From: a virus
Virus record (IMG/VR): IMGVR_UViG_3300027659_000015
Span: 41,722-105,721 of that record
Direction: 5' to 3' (one strand)
DNA length: 64,000 nucleotides
Under the pieces are notes generated by a model that saw nothing but the letters and a program-made list of their open reading frames with translations, was not told where the DNA came from and made no database searches. Positions within the stretch are counted from its first letter, which is position 1; each line of letters opens with the position of its first letter. The position numbers were made by a program, and so were the translations under genes. Of the stretch, positions 35,455 through 44,287 are shown piece after piece.

Positions 35455-36330
35455 ATGGCAACATCAGTCTATTTTAATAACTACAACTCACATGCTGAGC
35501 AAAGAGTTGTAGAAGACCTCATCGTTGAATCTATAAAGATTATGGGTTTCGATGCATACTATTGTCCTATCTTTAATCCGGATGATAGAGACATTCTATA
35601 CGGTGAGGATCCTGTTAAGAAGTTTAAGTCTGCATTTCCGATTGAATTCTATCTTTCTGATGCCATGGATTATTCTGGTGAAAGAGAATTCTTTTCTAAG
35701 TTTGGCCTTGAGATTAAAAACAACGCTAATGTTATTCTATCCAAGCGTTCATTCTCACAACGAGTACCACAAGATTTATTTACCAGGCCACGTGAAGGTG
35801 ATTTGGTCTATGTACCATTCTTAAATGGTAGAGGTGAACTTTTTGAAATTAAGTTTGTGAATCAAAATAAAGATTTCTTTACTTTAGGCCGTAAGATTCC
35901 ATTCTTCTATGAATTGGAACTTGAGAAATTCAAATACTCACAAGAAGTTATTGATACGGGTATCGCTGATATTGATGATGCAGCCACACAATCTAGTTAC
36001 ACATTAGATTTGAATATGTCTGGTGGTACAGGAGTTTATCAATCAAAAGAAATTGTATATCAATCACCAGACACCACAAAAGCCAATGCTACTGTTGTTG
36101 CTATTGCACAATCTTGGTCAGCAAATACATTAAGTGTTACAAATATTGCTGGTGAATTTATTACTGGTCAAAGAATAATTGGTGCCACAAGTAATGCTCG
36201 ATTTACGCTATCGACATTCAATACATTAAAAGATTCTACGAGAAACGAAACATACGACAATATGTATATTGAAAATCAAGCAAACAATATTGTTGATTTT
36301 GCTGAAAATAATCCTTTTGGAAAAATATAA
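35455..36330 (+). CDS. gp14: Neck protein gp14
   Basis: A 291-residue homologue of T4 gp14 (256 residues), the second neck protein. Matching features are VYFNNYNSHAEQRVVEDLIV, ESIKIMGFDAYYCP, ILYGEDPVKKF, FFSKFGLEIKNN, REGDLVYVP and ELEKFKYSQEVIDTGIADID. The last hundred residues include an added beta domain (GTGVYQSKEIVYQSP, then NIAGEFITGQRIIGATSN). A similar domain ends gp15, a repeated accessory module not known to me in T4. It starts 1 nt after gp13 and overlaps gp15 by one base. Confidence 0.87.
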   Translation: MATSVYFNNYNSHAEQRVVEDLIVESIKIMGFDAYYCPIFNPDDRDILYGEDPVKKFKSAFPIEFYLSDAMDYSGEREFFSKFGLEIKNNANVILSKRSFSQRVPQDLFTRPREGDLVYVPFLNGRGELFEIKFVNQNKDFFTLGRKIPFFYELELEKFKYSQEVIDTGIADIDDAATQSSYTLDLNMSGGTGVYQSKEIVYQSPDTTKANATVVAIAQSWSANTLSVTNIAGEFITGQRIIGATSNARFTLSTFNTLKDSTRNETYDNMYIENQANNIVDFAENNPFGKI

Positions 36331-37316
36331 TGGCTACACCACAATACAATCGTGTCATTCGTAAAATAGTTGTTGGATTTGGTAATCTATTTAATGAGAT
36401 TACTTTAGTTAGATTTAATCCAGATTCAACTGAAGCCGAACGTTTTATTATACCAATTGCTTATTCATCCAAAGAACGTTATGTTATGAGGTTAGAGGAT
36501 GATTTAAGTTTAGATAAAAAAGTTCAAGTTACTTTGCCACGTTTGTCATTTGAGATGACCGGATTATCTTATGATGCATCCAGAAAACAAAATACAAACA
36601 TTAAAAACTTTGCGCAAACTTCAGCTGGCGTTGTGGCTCAATACAATCCTGTACCTTACAATTTTGATTTTTCTTTATACTTGTATGTGAGGAATATTGA
36701 AGATGCAACACAAGTAATAGAACATATATTACCGTATTTTACACCAGATTATACCATCAAACTCAATTTAATTCCTGAAATGGGAATCACCAAAGAAATT
36801 CCTGTAATATTAAATTCAACACAACAAGAAATTGTTTATGAAGGTAACAGAGACCAAGAAACAAGAATGATTATTTGGACTCTTAACTTTACAGTCAAAG
36901 GTTTTATATTTGGTAAATCTTCTACATCTGGTATAATTAAAACTTCTATCACTAATATATTGAATGATATTGGACCAGATGATATTGTTGAATTTAATAT
37001 GGCTAATCCAGGTATTGGAACATATCAAATAGGTGAAATTGTATACCAAGGATATACACCTACAAATGCTATTGCAACAGGAAAAGTTCTTTCTTGGAAA
37101 AATAATATATTAAAGCTAACAAATGTTAACGGTAACTTTGTTTCTTCACAACCAATTTATGGTGTAAATAACAACGCTAGTTATACATTCAATACATACA
37201 ATAGAGGTGGTGTTATATCAAATACTATGGTTACAATTACAACAACACCATCACCTAATACAGCTAATGCTAATAGTTTGTATACATATGCAACCACTAT
37301 AGTTGAAAAAGTTTAA
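36330..37316 (+). CDS. gp15: Tail completion / sheath terminator gp15
   Basis: A 328-residue homologue of T4 gp15 (272 residues), the hexameric tail terminator that stabilises sheath and tube and binds the neck. Conserved features are FGNLFNEITLVRFN, IPIAYSSKERYVMRL, VTLPRLSFEMTGLSYDASRK, SAGVVAQYNPVPYNFDFSLY, and IEHILPYFTPDYTIKLNL. The added C-terminus (GIGTYQIGEIVYQGYTPTNA, then NVNGNFVSSQPIYGVNNNAS) parallels the extra domain of gp14. It is followed after 12 nt by gp16. Confidence 0.87.
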   Translation: MATPQYNRVIRKIVVGFGNLFNEITLVRFNPDSTEAERFIIPIAYSSKERYVMRLEDDLSLDKKVQVTLPRLSFEMTGLSYDASRKQNTNIKNFAQTSAGVVAQYNPVPYNFDFSLYLYVRNIEDATQVIEHILPYFTPDYTIKLNLIPEMGITKEIPVILNSTQQEIVYEGNRDQETRMIIWTLNFTVKGFIFGKSSTSGIIKTSITNILNDIGPDDIVEFNMANPGIGTYQIGEIVYQGYTPTNAIATGKVLSWKNNILKLTNVNGNFVSSQPIYGVNNNASYTFNTYNRGGVISNTMVTITTTPSPNTANANSLYTYATTIVEKV

Positions 37317-37328
37317 AGCAAAGAAATT

Positions 37329-37742
37329 ATGAATACATTTGATAAGAACATGGAAAAAATCTTTGATGTAACTCCCGTAGAGGAAGAAAAGAAATCTTTA
37401 GTACCAGTTACAAAAGAACCAATTGATAGTATCGACCTTAAAACAGATTTGGTCGATGCTTACGAACAATCTAAAAGTAATCTACAAGATTTAATTGACA
37501 ACGGCAAAGATGCAATGGAAGAATTGCGTCAGATTGCCAGCGCAGGACAACACCCACGAGCATTTGAAGTATACGCCACATTATTAAAAAATGTAGTAGA
37601 AGCAAATGACCGGTTATTAAAAACACAAAAAGAAATGCGTGAAATGGATGGTAAAAAAAGAGAAGCTGATACAAAAATCAATAATGCTCTCTTTGTTGGA
37701 TCAACGGCTGAGTTGAATAGGTTCCTCAAAGGTAAAGAATGA
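37329..37742 (+). CDS. gp16: Small terminase subunit gp16
   Basis: A 137-residue protein directly upstream of and overlapping gp17 (ATGA). T4 gp16 is 164 residues and forms the DNA-recognition ring that stimulates the packaging ATPase. Here the central segment SASGQHPRAFEVYATLLKNV (read IASAGQHPRAFEVY) followed by EANDRLLKTQKEMREMDGKK gives the two-helix coiled core of the family. The C-terminal NNALFVGSTAELNRFLKG resembles the gp17-interacting tail. The N-terminal DVTPVEEEKKSLVPV is acidic and variable. Confidence 0.85.
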   Translation: MNTFDKNMEKIFDVTPVEEEKKSLVPVTKEPIDSIDLKTDLVDAYEQSKSNLQDLIDNGKDAMEELRQIASAGQHPRAFEVYATLLKNVVEANDRLLKTQKEMREMDGKKREADTKINNALFVGSTAELNRFLKGKE

Positions 37743-39430
37743 ATGTTGATTTAAAATTTGGTGAAGCCTACAGAGACAATCCTTTACTTAAAAAGGCAGG
37801 CGTTAAGGTAGAGTATACACAAGAACAAGTTGACGAATATATTAAGTGTTCTAAAGACCCAATCTATTTTGCCAAGAACTACATTAAGATTGTGAACGTA
37901 GATGAAGGTTTAATCAACTTTAATATGTGGCCATTTCAAGAAAAAATGCTTGAATTGTTTGTCAGAGACAGATTTGTTATCACCAAATGTCCTCGACAGG
38001 TAGGTAAAACAACTACAACTGTGGCATATATGTTGTGGGCAACCATCTTTACTGACACACAGAATTGTGCTGTACTTGCCAATAAAGGTTCATTAGCAAG
38101 AGATATTTTATCCAAGTATCAACTTGCTTATGAAAACTTACCAATGTGGTTACAACAAGGCGTTCTTACATGGAACAAAGGTAACGTAGAACTTGAAAAT
38201 GGTTCTAAGATTATTGCTGCTTCTACATCATCATCTGCCATTCGAGGCGGTTCATTTAACATTGTGTTCTTAGACGAATTCGCTTTCGTTCCAAACAATA
38301 TTGCTGAAGAATTCTTTAACTCTGTTTACCCTGTAATTTCATCAGGTAAAAAGACCAAGATTATTATTGTGTCTACACCGAACGGCATGAATCTATTCTA
38401 CAAGTTGTGGATGGATTCATTAAACAAGAAAAATAACTATACCAATTTTGAAATTCATTGGTCAATGGTACCAGGTCGTGACGAGAAGTGGAAAGAAGAA
38501 ACAATACGTAACACTTCTGAAAGGCAATTTAGTCAAGAGTTTGAAACTGAGTTCTTAGGTTCAACCAACACCTTGATTTCTGGTTACAAATTACAACAGA
38601 TAGCTTATAAAGATCCTATTGCCAACCACGACCTACTGAAAATCTATGAACATCCAGTCAAAGAAGGTGTCGATGAATCTAAATCTGACCACCTATATTG
38701 TATCTGTGTAGACGTATCAGAAGGTAAGAATCTAGATAGTTCAGCGTTCTCGGTAATTGATATATCTCAGACACCATATAGACAAGTGGCAACTTATAAG
38801 AGTTCATCAATCACACCCATATTATTTCCAACAGTTATCTACAATACAGCCAGATACTACAACGATGCCTATGTATTAGTGGAGATTAACAATAATCCAC
38901 AAGTGGCAGACTCATTACACCAAGATTTTGAATATGAAAATCTGTGGAAAATATTTACAGGTAACAAGAAACCACAACAACTATCTGCTGGTTTCGCACG
39001 TGGTATTCAAATGGGACTGAAGATGTCAGTTCAGGTCAAGGCAATTGGTTGTTCCAACCTTAAAACTTTGATTGAAGGTGATAAATTATTGATTAATGAT
39101 TTTGATACTTACTCAGAATTGACCACCTTTGTTCAGCAAAAGAATACATTCAAGGCTGAAGAAGGTGCTAATGATGATACAGTTATGCCTTTAGTTATGT
39201 TTTCATGGTTAACAACTCAACAATATTTTAAAGAGATTGTTAACCACGACATCCGAAAACAAATTCAGTTGGAAAATATGAATCAAATAGACGATGATGT
39301 ATTACCAGCACCCATAATTGAAGATGGATTAGAACATGACTTTGAAATATGGGGTGGTGATTTATGGGAAAAACCAGAAGGTGGTGATACTTATGCAAAC
39401 TTTACAAAAAAGATGCTTTCAAGGATGTAA
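37739..39430 (+). CDS. gp17: Large terminase subunit gp17
   Basis: A 563-residue packaging motor ATPase and nuclease (T4: 610). The Walker A-type loop CPRQVGKTT is at residues 84-92, preceded by the adenine-binding FNMWPFQEKM. Walker B IVFLDE is at 175-180, and a coupling motif IIIVSTPNG follows. The RNase H-like nuclease domain shows CICVDVSEG near residue 320 and the acidic DDTVMPLVMF near 480. It docks on the portal (gp20) to cut and package concatemeric DNA. A late box lies just downstream for the sheath operon. Confidence 0.95.
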   Translation: MNVDLKFGEAYRDNPLLKKAGVKVEYTQEQVDEYIKCSKDPIYFAKNYIKIVNVDEGLINFNMWPFQEKMLELFVRDRFVITKCPRQVGKTTTTVAYMLWATIFTDTQNCAVLANKGSLARDILSKYQLAYENLPMWLQQGVLTWNKGNVELENGSKIIAASTSSSAIRGGSFNIVFLDEFAFVPNNIAEEFFNSVYPVISSGKKTKIIIVSTPNGMNLFYKLWMDSLNKKNNYTNFEIHWSMVPGRDEKWKEETIRNTSERQFSQEFETEFLGSTNTLISGYKLQQIAYKDPIANHDLLKIYEHPVKEGVDESKSDHLYCICVDVSEGKNLDSSAFSVIDISQTPYRQVATYKSSSITPILFPTVIYNTARYYNDAYVLVEINNNPQVADSLHQDFEYENLWKIFTGNKKPQQLSAGFARGIQMGLKMSVQVKAIGCSNLKTLIEGDKLLINDFDTYSELTTFVQQKNTFKAEEGANDDTVMPLVMFSWLTTQQYFKEIVNHDIRKQIQLENMNQIDDDVLPAPIIEDGLEHDFEIWGGDLWEKPEGGDTYANFTKKMLSRM

Positions 39431-39440
39431 ATCCGGCGTT

Positions 39441-39448
39441 TCATAAAT
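39441..39448 (+). promoter_or_regulatory. Late promoter box CATAAATA
   Basis: It lies in the 69-nt gap between gp17 and gp18, 51 nt before the sheath ATG. High-level sheath expression is expected from it. Confidence 0.55.
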
Positions 39449-39499
39449 ATCCAATATGGTATAACTGCCAAACAAACATAATAATTCAAGGAGAATAAA

Positions 39500-41218
39500 A
39501 TGGCATTTCAAATCTCTCCAGGTGTAAATGTATCCGAAGTAGACTTAACAACAGTCGTACCTTCCGTACTTACAACTGCTGGTGCATTTGCTGGAAATTT
39601 TGCATGGGGTCCAGCAAATCAAATTAAATTAATCGATAGTGAAATCACTTTAGTAAAAACGTTTGGTAAACCAAATTCAAATACAGCAGTACCATTCTTT
39701 ACTGCTGCAAGCTTTTTGGCATATGGTGACAATTTAAGTATTGTTCGTGCTGTTGGTTCTGGTGCATTAAATGCTGACGCAAACACAGCAAATGCAAACA
39801 TTCAAATTACCAATGAAGAAGCTTATGAAGCATCGTATTTAAATGTTAATTCTTCAAATCTTTCTGGTCCTTTTGCAGCACGTTATGCTGGATCTTTAGG
39901 AAATTCAATTAAAGTTGAAGTTTTTGATTCAGCAAATTCCACACTATTCAATGCTTGGTCGTATAAATCATATTTTACATCTACACCAGGAACATCATCA
40001 CAGGTGGCTGCTGCTGGCGGCACTAATGATGAGATTCACATTATAGTTACAGATGCTAATGGTTTATTTACTGGTACTCCAGGAACAGTATTAGAAACTT
40101 ATCCATTTGTTTCTAAACTATCTACTAGTACATTGAATGGTGCAAGTACTTATTATAAACAGGTAATCTTTAACGATTCAAATTACATTTATTCAATGGA
40201 TCCTGTTGATTATAGTAATACAAATAGTACATGGGGTTCATCTAATGCCGCAACATCATTCGCCAGAATTAGTTCAGCAACATATGCAAATGGTTATTAC
40301 TCTGTTACTTTGGCTGGTGGTGTAGATTCAGCACCGGCTGACGGAAACACGCAGTCTGCTTACAGTTTGTTCTCAAATAAAGAAACAGTTGATATTGCTT
40401 TGGTATTGACTGGTGATTCAAGCGTAACTGTTCAACAACATGTAATTGATAATTTAACTACAAGTCGTGCTGATTGTGTGGCATTTGTTTCACCACGTTA
40501 TGTCGATGTTGTTAATAAGTCAGGAAACGAAACAACTAATATTCAAAGTTGGTTAACAAGTCTAGGTAGAAGTTCATCTTATGTTATGGCAGATTCTGGT
40601 TGGAAATATCAATACGACAAATACAACAATGTATATCGTTGGATTCCATTGAACGGTGACATTGCTGGTCTATGTGTATACACAGATACAATTAAAGATC
40701 CATGGTTCTCACCGGCTGGTTTCAACCGTGGTGCTATCAAGAACTGTATCAAGTTAGCATGGAACCCAACTAAGACATTCCGTGATGTATTGTATGCAGC
40801 AGGTGTCAATCCTGTTGTATCTTTCCCTGGTCAAGGTACCGTATTGTTTGGTGACAAAACATTACAATCTAAACCATCAGCGTTTGACCGAATCAATGTT
40901 CGCAGACTATTCATCACATTAGAGAAATCTATTGCTAAAGCTGCTCAATATTCATTGTTTGAATTGAACGATGAATTCACACGTGCTCAGTTTAATAATT
41001 TGGTAACTCCATTCTTACGTGACATCCAAGGTCGCCGTGGTATTACAGACTTTAAAGTGATATGTGATTCAACCAATAACACTCCACAAGTTATTGATTC
41101 TAACCAATTTGTTGGTGATATCTATATTAAGCCTGCTCGTTCTGTCAACTTTATTCAGTTGAACTTTGTGGCCGTTGGAACTGGTGTTGACTTCAACACT
41201 ACCGTTGGTGTGGCTTAA
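39500..41218 (+). CDS. gp18: Contractile tail sheath gp18
   Basis: A 572-residue sheath protein (T4: 659). The start is set by AAGGAG 8 nt upstream. N-terminal features are FQISPGVNVSEVDLTTVVPS and AGAFAGNFAWGPANQIKLID. The C-terminal part carries PWFSPAGFNRGAIKNC, INVRRLFITLEKSIAKAAQY, FLRDIQGRRGITDFKVICD and GDIYIKPARSVNFIQLNFVA, which form the conserved inner domain that grips the tube. The middle, about residues 130-280, is Ser/Thr-rich and variable and should be the exposed protrusion domain. Confidence 0.93.
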   Translation: MAFQISPGVNVSEVDLTTVVPSVLTTAGAFAGNFAWGPANQIKLIDSEITLVKTFGKPNSNTAVPFFTAASFLAYGDNLSIVRAVGSGALNADANTANANIQITNEEAYEASYLNVNSSNLSGPFAARYAGSLGNSIKVEVFDSANSTLFNAWSYKSYFTSTPGTSSQVAAAGGTNDEIHIIVTDANGLFTGTPGTVLETYPFVSKLSTSTLNGASTYYKQVIFNDSNYIYSMDPVDYSNTNSTWGSSNAATSFARISSATYANGYYSVTLAGGVDSAPADGNTQSAYSLFSNKETVDIALVLTGDSSVTVQQHVIDNLTTSRADCVAFVSPRYVDVVNKSGNETTNIQSWLTSLGRSSSYVMADSGWKYQYDKYNNVYRWIPLNGDIAGLCVYTDTIKDPWFSPAGFNRGAIKNCIKLAWNPTKTFRDVLYAAGVNPVVSFPGQGTVLFGDKTLQSKPSAFDRINVRRLFITLEKSIAKAAQYSLFELNDEFTRAQFNNLVTPFLRDIQGRRGITDFKVICDSTNNTPQVIDSNQFVGDIYIKPARSVNFIQLNFVAVGTGVDFNTTVGVA

Positions 41219-41224
41219 TAAATA
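41217..41224 (+). promoter_or_regulatory. Late promoter box AATAAATA
   Basis: It overlaps the sheath stop codon (41216-41218) and lies 20 nt before the tube gene. Confidence 0.45.
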
Positions 41225-41244
41225 AACAATAACAGGAGAAAAGA

Positions 41245-41790
41245 ATGGCATTCAATGTAGCAGAATTTAGAGCGAATATGATTGGAGACGGTGCACGTCC
41301 TAATCTATTTTCGGTCACTTTAACTTTTCCAACTATTGCTTCAAACAGTACTGCATCTGGTCAAAAATTAACATTTATGGCCAAGACAGCACAATTACCA
41401 GGTTCAACCATTGGAACTGTACCAGTATATTATTTCGGTCGTGAAATGAAATTTGCTGGTAACAGAACTTTTGCTGACTGGACATTAACAATTATCAATG
41501 ATGAAGATTTCACAATTAGAAATAGTCTTGAATCATGGATGAATGCTATTAATAGTCACGCAGGTAATATTCGTAGCAGTGCTGCTAAAAACGCAGTCAA
41601 CTACACAGTTGACGCAATAGTAACACAATACGGAAAAACAGGTAACGAACTTAAAAAATATAAATTTGTTGGAGTATTTCCAGTAGATTTGGCACCAATT
41701 GATTTAGATTGGGGTTCAAATGATACCATCGAAGAGTATGCAGCAACATTTGCATATCAATTCTGGGAATCAGAGAACACAACAACTTGA
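41245..41790 (+). CDS. gp19: Tail tube protein gp19
   Basis: A 181-residue tube monomer (T4: 163) directly after the sheath, as in T4. Visible features are FRANMIGDGARPNLFSVTLT, FMAKTAQLPGSTIGTVPVYY, FGREMKFAGNRTFADWTLTI, and FTIRNSLESWMNAIN. The 'k...LPgs.ig.v.v.y.gr..k..g.r....w..ti' run is diagnostic for the family. AGGAG precedes the ATG. A terminator-like hairpin follows the gene. Confidence 0.92.
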   Translation: MAFNVAEFRANMIGDGARPNLFSVTLTFPTIASNSTASGQKLTFMAKTAQLPGSTIGTVPVYYFGREMKFAGNRTFADWTLTIINDEDFTIRNSLESWMNAINSHAGNIRSSAAKNAVNYTVDAIVTQYGKTGNELKKYKFVGVFPVDLAPIDLDWGSNDTIEEYAATFAYQFWESENTTT

Positions 41791-41796
41791 TTTTAC

Positions 41797-41828
41797 GGAG
41801 GGATTAATTTTCCTCCTTTATGTTTTTT
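41797..41828 (+). terminator. Intrinsic terminator after gp19
   Basis: GGAGGGA pairs with TTCCTCC around a 6-nt loop, followed by TTTA and then a run of seven T. It lies between gp19 and gp20. Confidence 0.65.
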
Positions 41829-41852
41829 TGACTTTATAATTAATTTAAAAAT

Positions 41853-43526
41853 ATGGCTAATACAAATAAATTTTCACTTTTTGGTTTTACAATATCCCGT
41901 GAAAAAGATGAGCTTGAGAAATCAGCTCAACAGTCGTTTTCGCCTCCAACTACGGATGATGGCGCATTAACTATTACATCTGCTGCTTATTACGGTACAT
42001 ACGTTGACCTTGACGGTACAGCCAAGAATGAGGTAGAACTTATCTCTCGTTACCGTGAAATGGCAATGCAACCAGAAATTGAATCTGCGATAGATGATAT
42101 AATTAATGAAGCCATTGTACAAGATGATGATGGTACAATTACAAACATCATTTTAGATAATCTAAAACAACCAGATAAGATTAAGAAAGCCATCAAAGAT
42201 GAATTTCAAACCATCTTACGTCTGTTTAATTATAAAAACATGGCACAAGATGTTTTTCGTAGATATTATATCGATGGTAGATTGTTTTATCATGTAATTA
42301 TTGATAGAGAAAAACCTACTGAAGGCATTAAAGAACTAAGATACATTGATCCACGTAAACTACGTAAGGTACGTGAGATTAAGAAACAGAAAGACGAAAG
42401 AACCGGTGCAGATATTATGCAAACGGTTAATGAATATTACATCTACAACGATAAGGTTGTGGCTGGTTCATCATCGAATTATGGTCCAGTTGGTGTTCGT
42501 ATTACAACAGACTCAATCGTTTCGGTTGTTTCTGGATTAATGGATTCACGTAGAGCAGTCGTTCTGAGTTATCTACATAAAGCTATCAAACCTCTCAATC
42601 AACTTCGGATGATTGAAGATGCAACGGTGATTTACCGAATTTCGAGAGCTCCAGAACGCCGCATCTTTTATATTGACGTAGGTAATCTACCAAAATTAAA
42701 AGCAGAGCAGTATCTCCGTGATATTATGGTGAAATACAAGAACAAACTTGTATATGATTCTAACACAGGTGAGGTACGTGATGACCGCAAACACATGTCT
42801 ATGTTGGAAGATTTTTGGTTACCTCGCCGTGAAGGTGGTAAAGGTACAGAAATTACCACATTGCCAGGTGGCCAGAACCTAGGTGAGTTAGAAGATGTTA
42901 AGTATTTTCAAAAGAAATTATATGGTGCATTGTCTGTACCAATTTCTAGATTAGAACCAAATCAAGGTTTCTCATTAGGTCGTACCTCTGAGATTACCCG
43001 TGACGAATTAAAGTTTTCTAAATTTGTTGACCGTTTACGTAACAAGTTTACAGAAGTGTTTGACCAAGCACTAAGAATACAATGTGTTCTCAAAGGTATT
43101 TGTACAGCTCAAGAGTGGGATTTATTTAAAGAACACATCTATTATGATTTCATTAAAGATAATAACTTTGCTGAACTTAAAGAAGCAGAACTGATGAACC
43201 AACGATTAAGTTTGTTGGGTGCCGTTGATGCCTACACAGGTCGTTATTTTTCACAAGCATGGATTCAACGTCATGTTTTACGTTTGACAGATGATGAAAT
43301 TGAAGAAATGCAAAAAGAAATCGATACCGAGAAAGAAGAAGGATTAGGTTTACCAGTTGGTGTTATGAATGACGTTGCTCAACAGCAAATGATGAGTAAT
43401 GTACCAGCACAAGCAACTCATCCAGAAGATTTGAAGGCACAAGCTGAATTACAATCGCAATCACAAAAACAGCAGGCCAAAAAAGAAGAAGTGAATACTT
43501 TCACAAAACTGAAACGTATATTATAA
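41853..43526 (+). CDS. gp20: Portal protein gp20
   Basis: A 557-residue portal (T4: 524), the dodecameric vertex through which DNA is packaged and the head assembly initiator. Recognised by TYVDLDGTAKNEVELISRYR, PEIESAIDDIINEAIV, YYIDGRLFYHVIIDREKPTE, ELRYIDPRKLRKVREIKKQK, LHKAIKPLNQLRMIEDATVI, RIFYIDVGNLPKLKAEQYL and the catalytic-looking but structural LGRTSEITRDELKFSKFVDR. The C-terminal 40 residues are Gln-rich. Its stop codon lies inside a perfect TATAAATA late box. Confidence 0.95.
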   Translation: MANTNKFSLFGFTISREKDELEKSAQQSFSPPTTDDGALTITSAAYYGTYVDLDGTAKNEVELISRYREMAMQPEIESAIDDIINEAIVQDDDGTITNIILDNLKQPDKIKKAIKDEFQTILRLFNYKNMAQDVFRRYYIDGRLFYHVIIDREKPTEGIKELRYIDPRKLRKVREIKKQKDERTGADIMQTVNEYYIYNDKVVAGSSSNYGPVGVRITTDSIVSVVSGLMDSRRAVVLSYLHKAIKPLNQLRMIEDATVIYRISRAPERRIFYIDVGNLPKLKAEQYLRDIMVKYKNKLVYDSNTGEVRDDRKHMSMLEDFWLPRREGGKGTEITTLPGGQNLGELEDVKYFQKKLYGALSVPISRLEPNQGFSLGRTSEITRDELKFSKFVDRLRNKFTEVFDQALRIQCVLKGICTAQEWDLFKEHIYYDFIKDNNFAELKEAELMNQRLSLLGAVDAYTGRYFSQAWIQRHVLRLTDDEIEEMQKEIDTEKEEGLGLPVGVMNDVAQQQMMSNVPAQATHPEDLKAQAELQSQSQKQQAKKEEVNTFTKLKRIL

Positions 43527-43529
43527 ATA
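43522..43529 (+). promoter_or_regulatory. Late promoter, perfect TATAAATA
   Basis: An exact T4 late consensus. The gp20 stop TAA (43524-43526) is inside it, and the gp67-like ATG follows 19 nt later. Confidence 0.75.
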
Positions 43530-43548
43530 GTTTAATTGGGAGAACAAT

Positions 43549-43740
43549 ATGTCAGAAACAACAAGAGCAATTATAGATTATGCAGAAGATGGTAACGCAA
43601 CAGAGATGCGTGATGCTTTGTATTCTGCTATTCAAGATAGAGTTATGGCTCATATCGAAAACCATAAAGAACAGTTAGCAAAGAACCTTTTTTCACAGCC
43701 ACCAGAAGTAGAAGCTGAAACAGAAGATTCATCCGTTTAA
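43549..43740 (+). CDS. gp67: Prohead core protein gp67-like
   Basis: A 63-residue protein in the exact position of T4 gene 67, between portal and protease. It has an N-terminal helical part (IIDYAEDGNATEMRDALYSA, RVMAHIENHKEQLAKNLF) and an acidic tail (PPEVEAETEDSSV), as does T4 gp67 (80 residues). In T4 this protein is part of the scaffold core and is degraded by gp21. It has a GGGAGAA ribosome site. The assignment rests on position, size and charge pattern. Confidence 0.7.
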   Translation: MSETTRAIIDYAEDGNATEMRDALYSAIQDRVMAHIENHKEQLAKNLFSQPPEVEAETEDSSV

Positions 43741-43752
43741 TAGGAAATAAAA

Positions 43753-44274
43753 ATGGCAAATTCATTCACATATCAAGTGATAAAAGATACCACAGAACAT
43801 ACTGTTATTAAATTAACAGGATCTTTTGATGGTACCGGTCAAGAATCTAATGCAGTTCGTATTCAAGCAAATACACTATATGGCGCATTAGATAGTTCCA
43901 AAGCTAATTTGTTATCGTCTGCAGCAAACACAGGATCTCTTTCATATTATGGACTGGCATTAAATCGTTTGTGGTATGATTGTCCTTCTGGTGGTGATGT
44001 ACAACTATTTTGGAATGCATCAACACCATTAACATTGATTGCTATGAACGGCAACGGAGAATATGATGGTATGGGCAATTGGACAACAATTCCAAATAAT
44101 ACAGCTGGTGCGGCAGGCAGTAAAGGTGACCTTGGTGTTGTGACCCGTGGCATGCTTGCAAACGACTCATATACCATGATTATTGAACTACGTAAAGATA
44201 ATGCTCAATATCAACGTGGTCAATTTAATGATCCTGCAGCGTTTAACTACGGATCTTACGGCGTAAGGCCATAA
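43753..44274 (+). CDS. Unknown protein inserted in the head-assembly operon
   Basis: A 173-residue protein between the gp67-like gene and the protease, where T4 has gene 68. It does not look like gp68: it is a beta-rich, aromatic, soluble protein with QVIKDTTEHTVIKLTGSFDG, LSYYGLALNRLWYDCPSGGD, VQLFWNASTPLTLIAMNGNG and a C-terminal QYQRGQFNDPAAFNYGSYGV. No signal peptide, coiled coil or acidic tail is seen. I recall similar proteins in head operons of marine T4-like phages, annotated only as structural. A capsid-decoration or virion surface role is possible. Confidence 0.6.
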   Translation: MANSFTYQVIKDTTEHTVIKLTGSFDGTGQESNAVRIQANTLYGALDSSKANLLSSAANTGSLSYYGLALNRLWYDCPSGGDVQLFWNASTPLTLIAMNGNGEYDGMGNWTTIPNNTAGAAGSKGDLGVVTRGMLANDSYTMIIELRKDNAQYQRGQFNDPAAFNYGSYGVRP

Positions 44275-44287
44275 AAGAAAGTCTATA

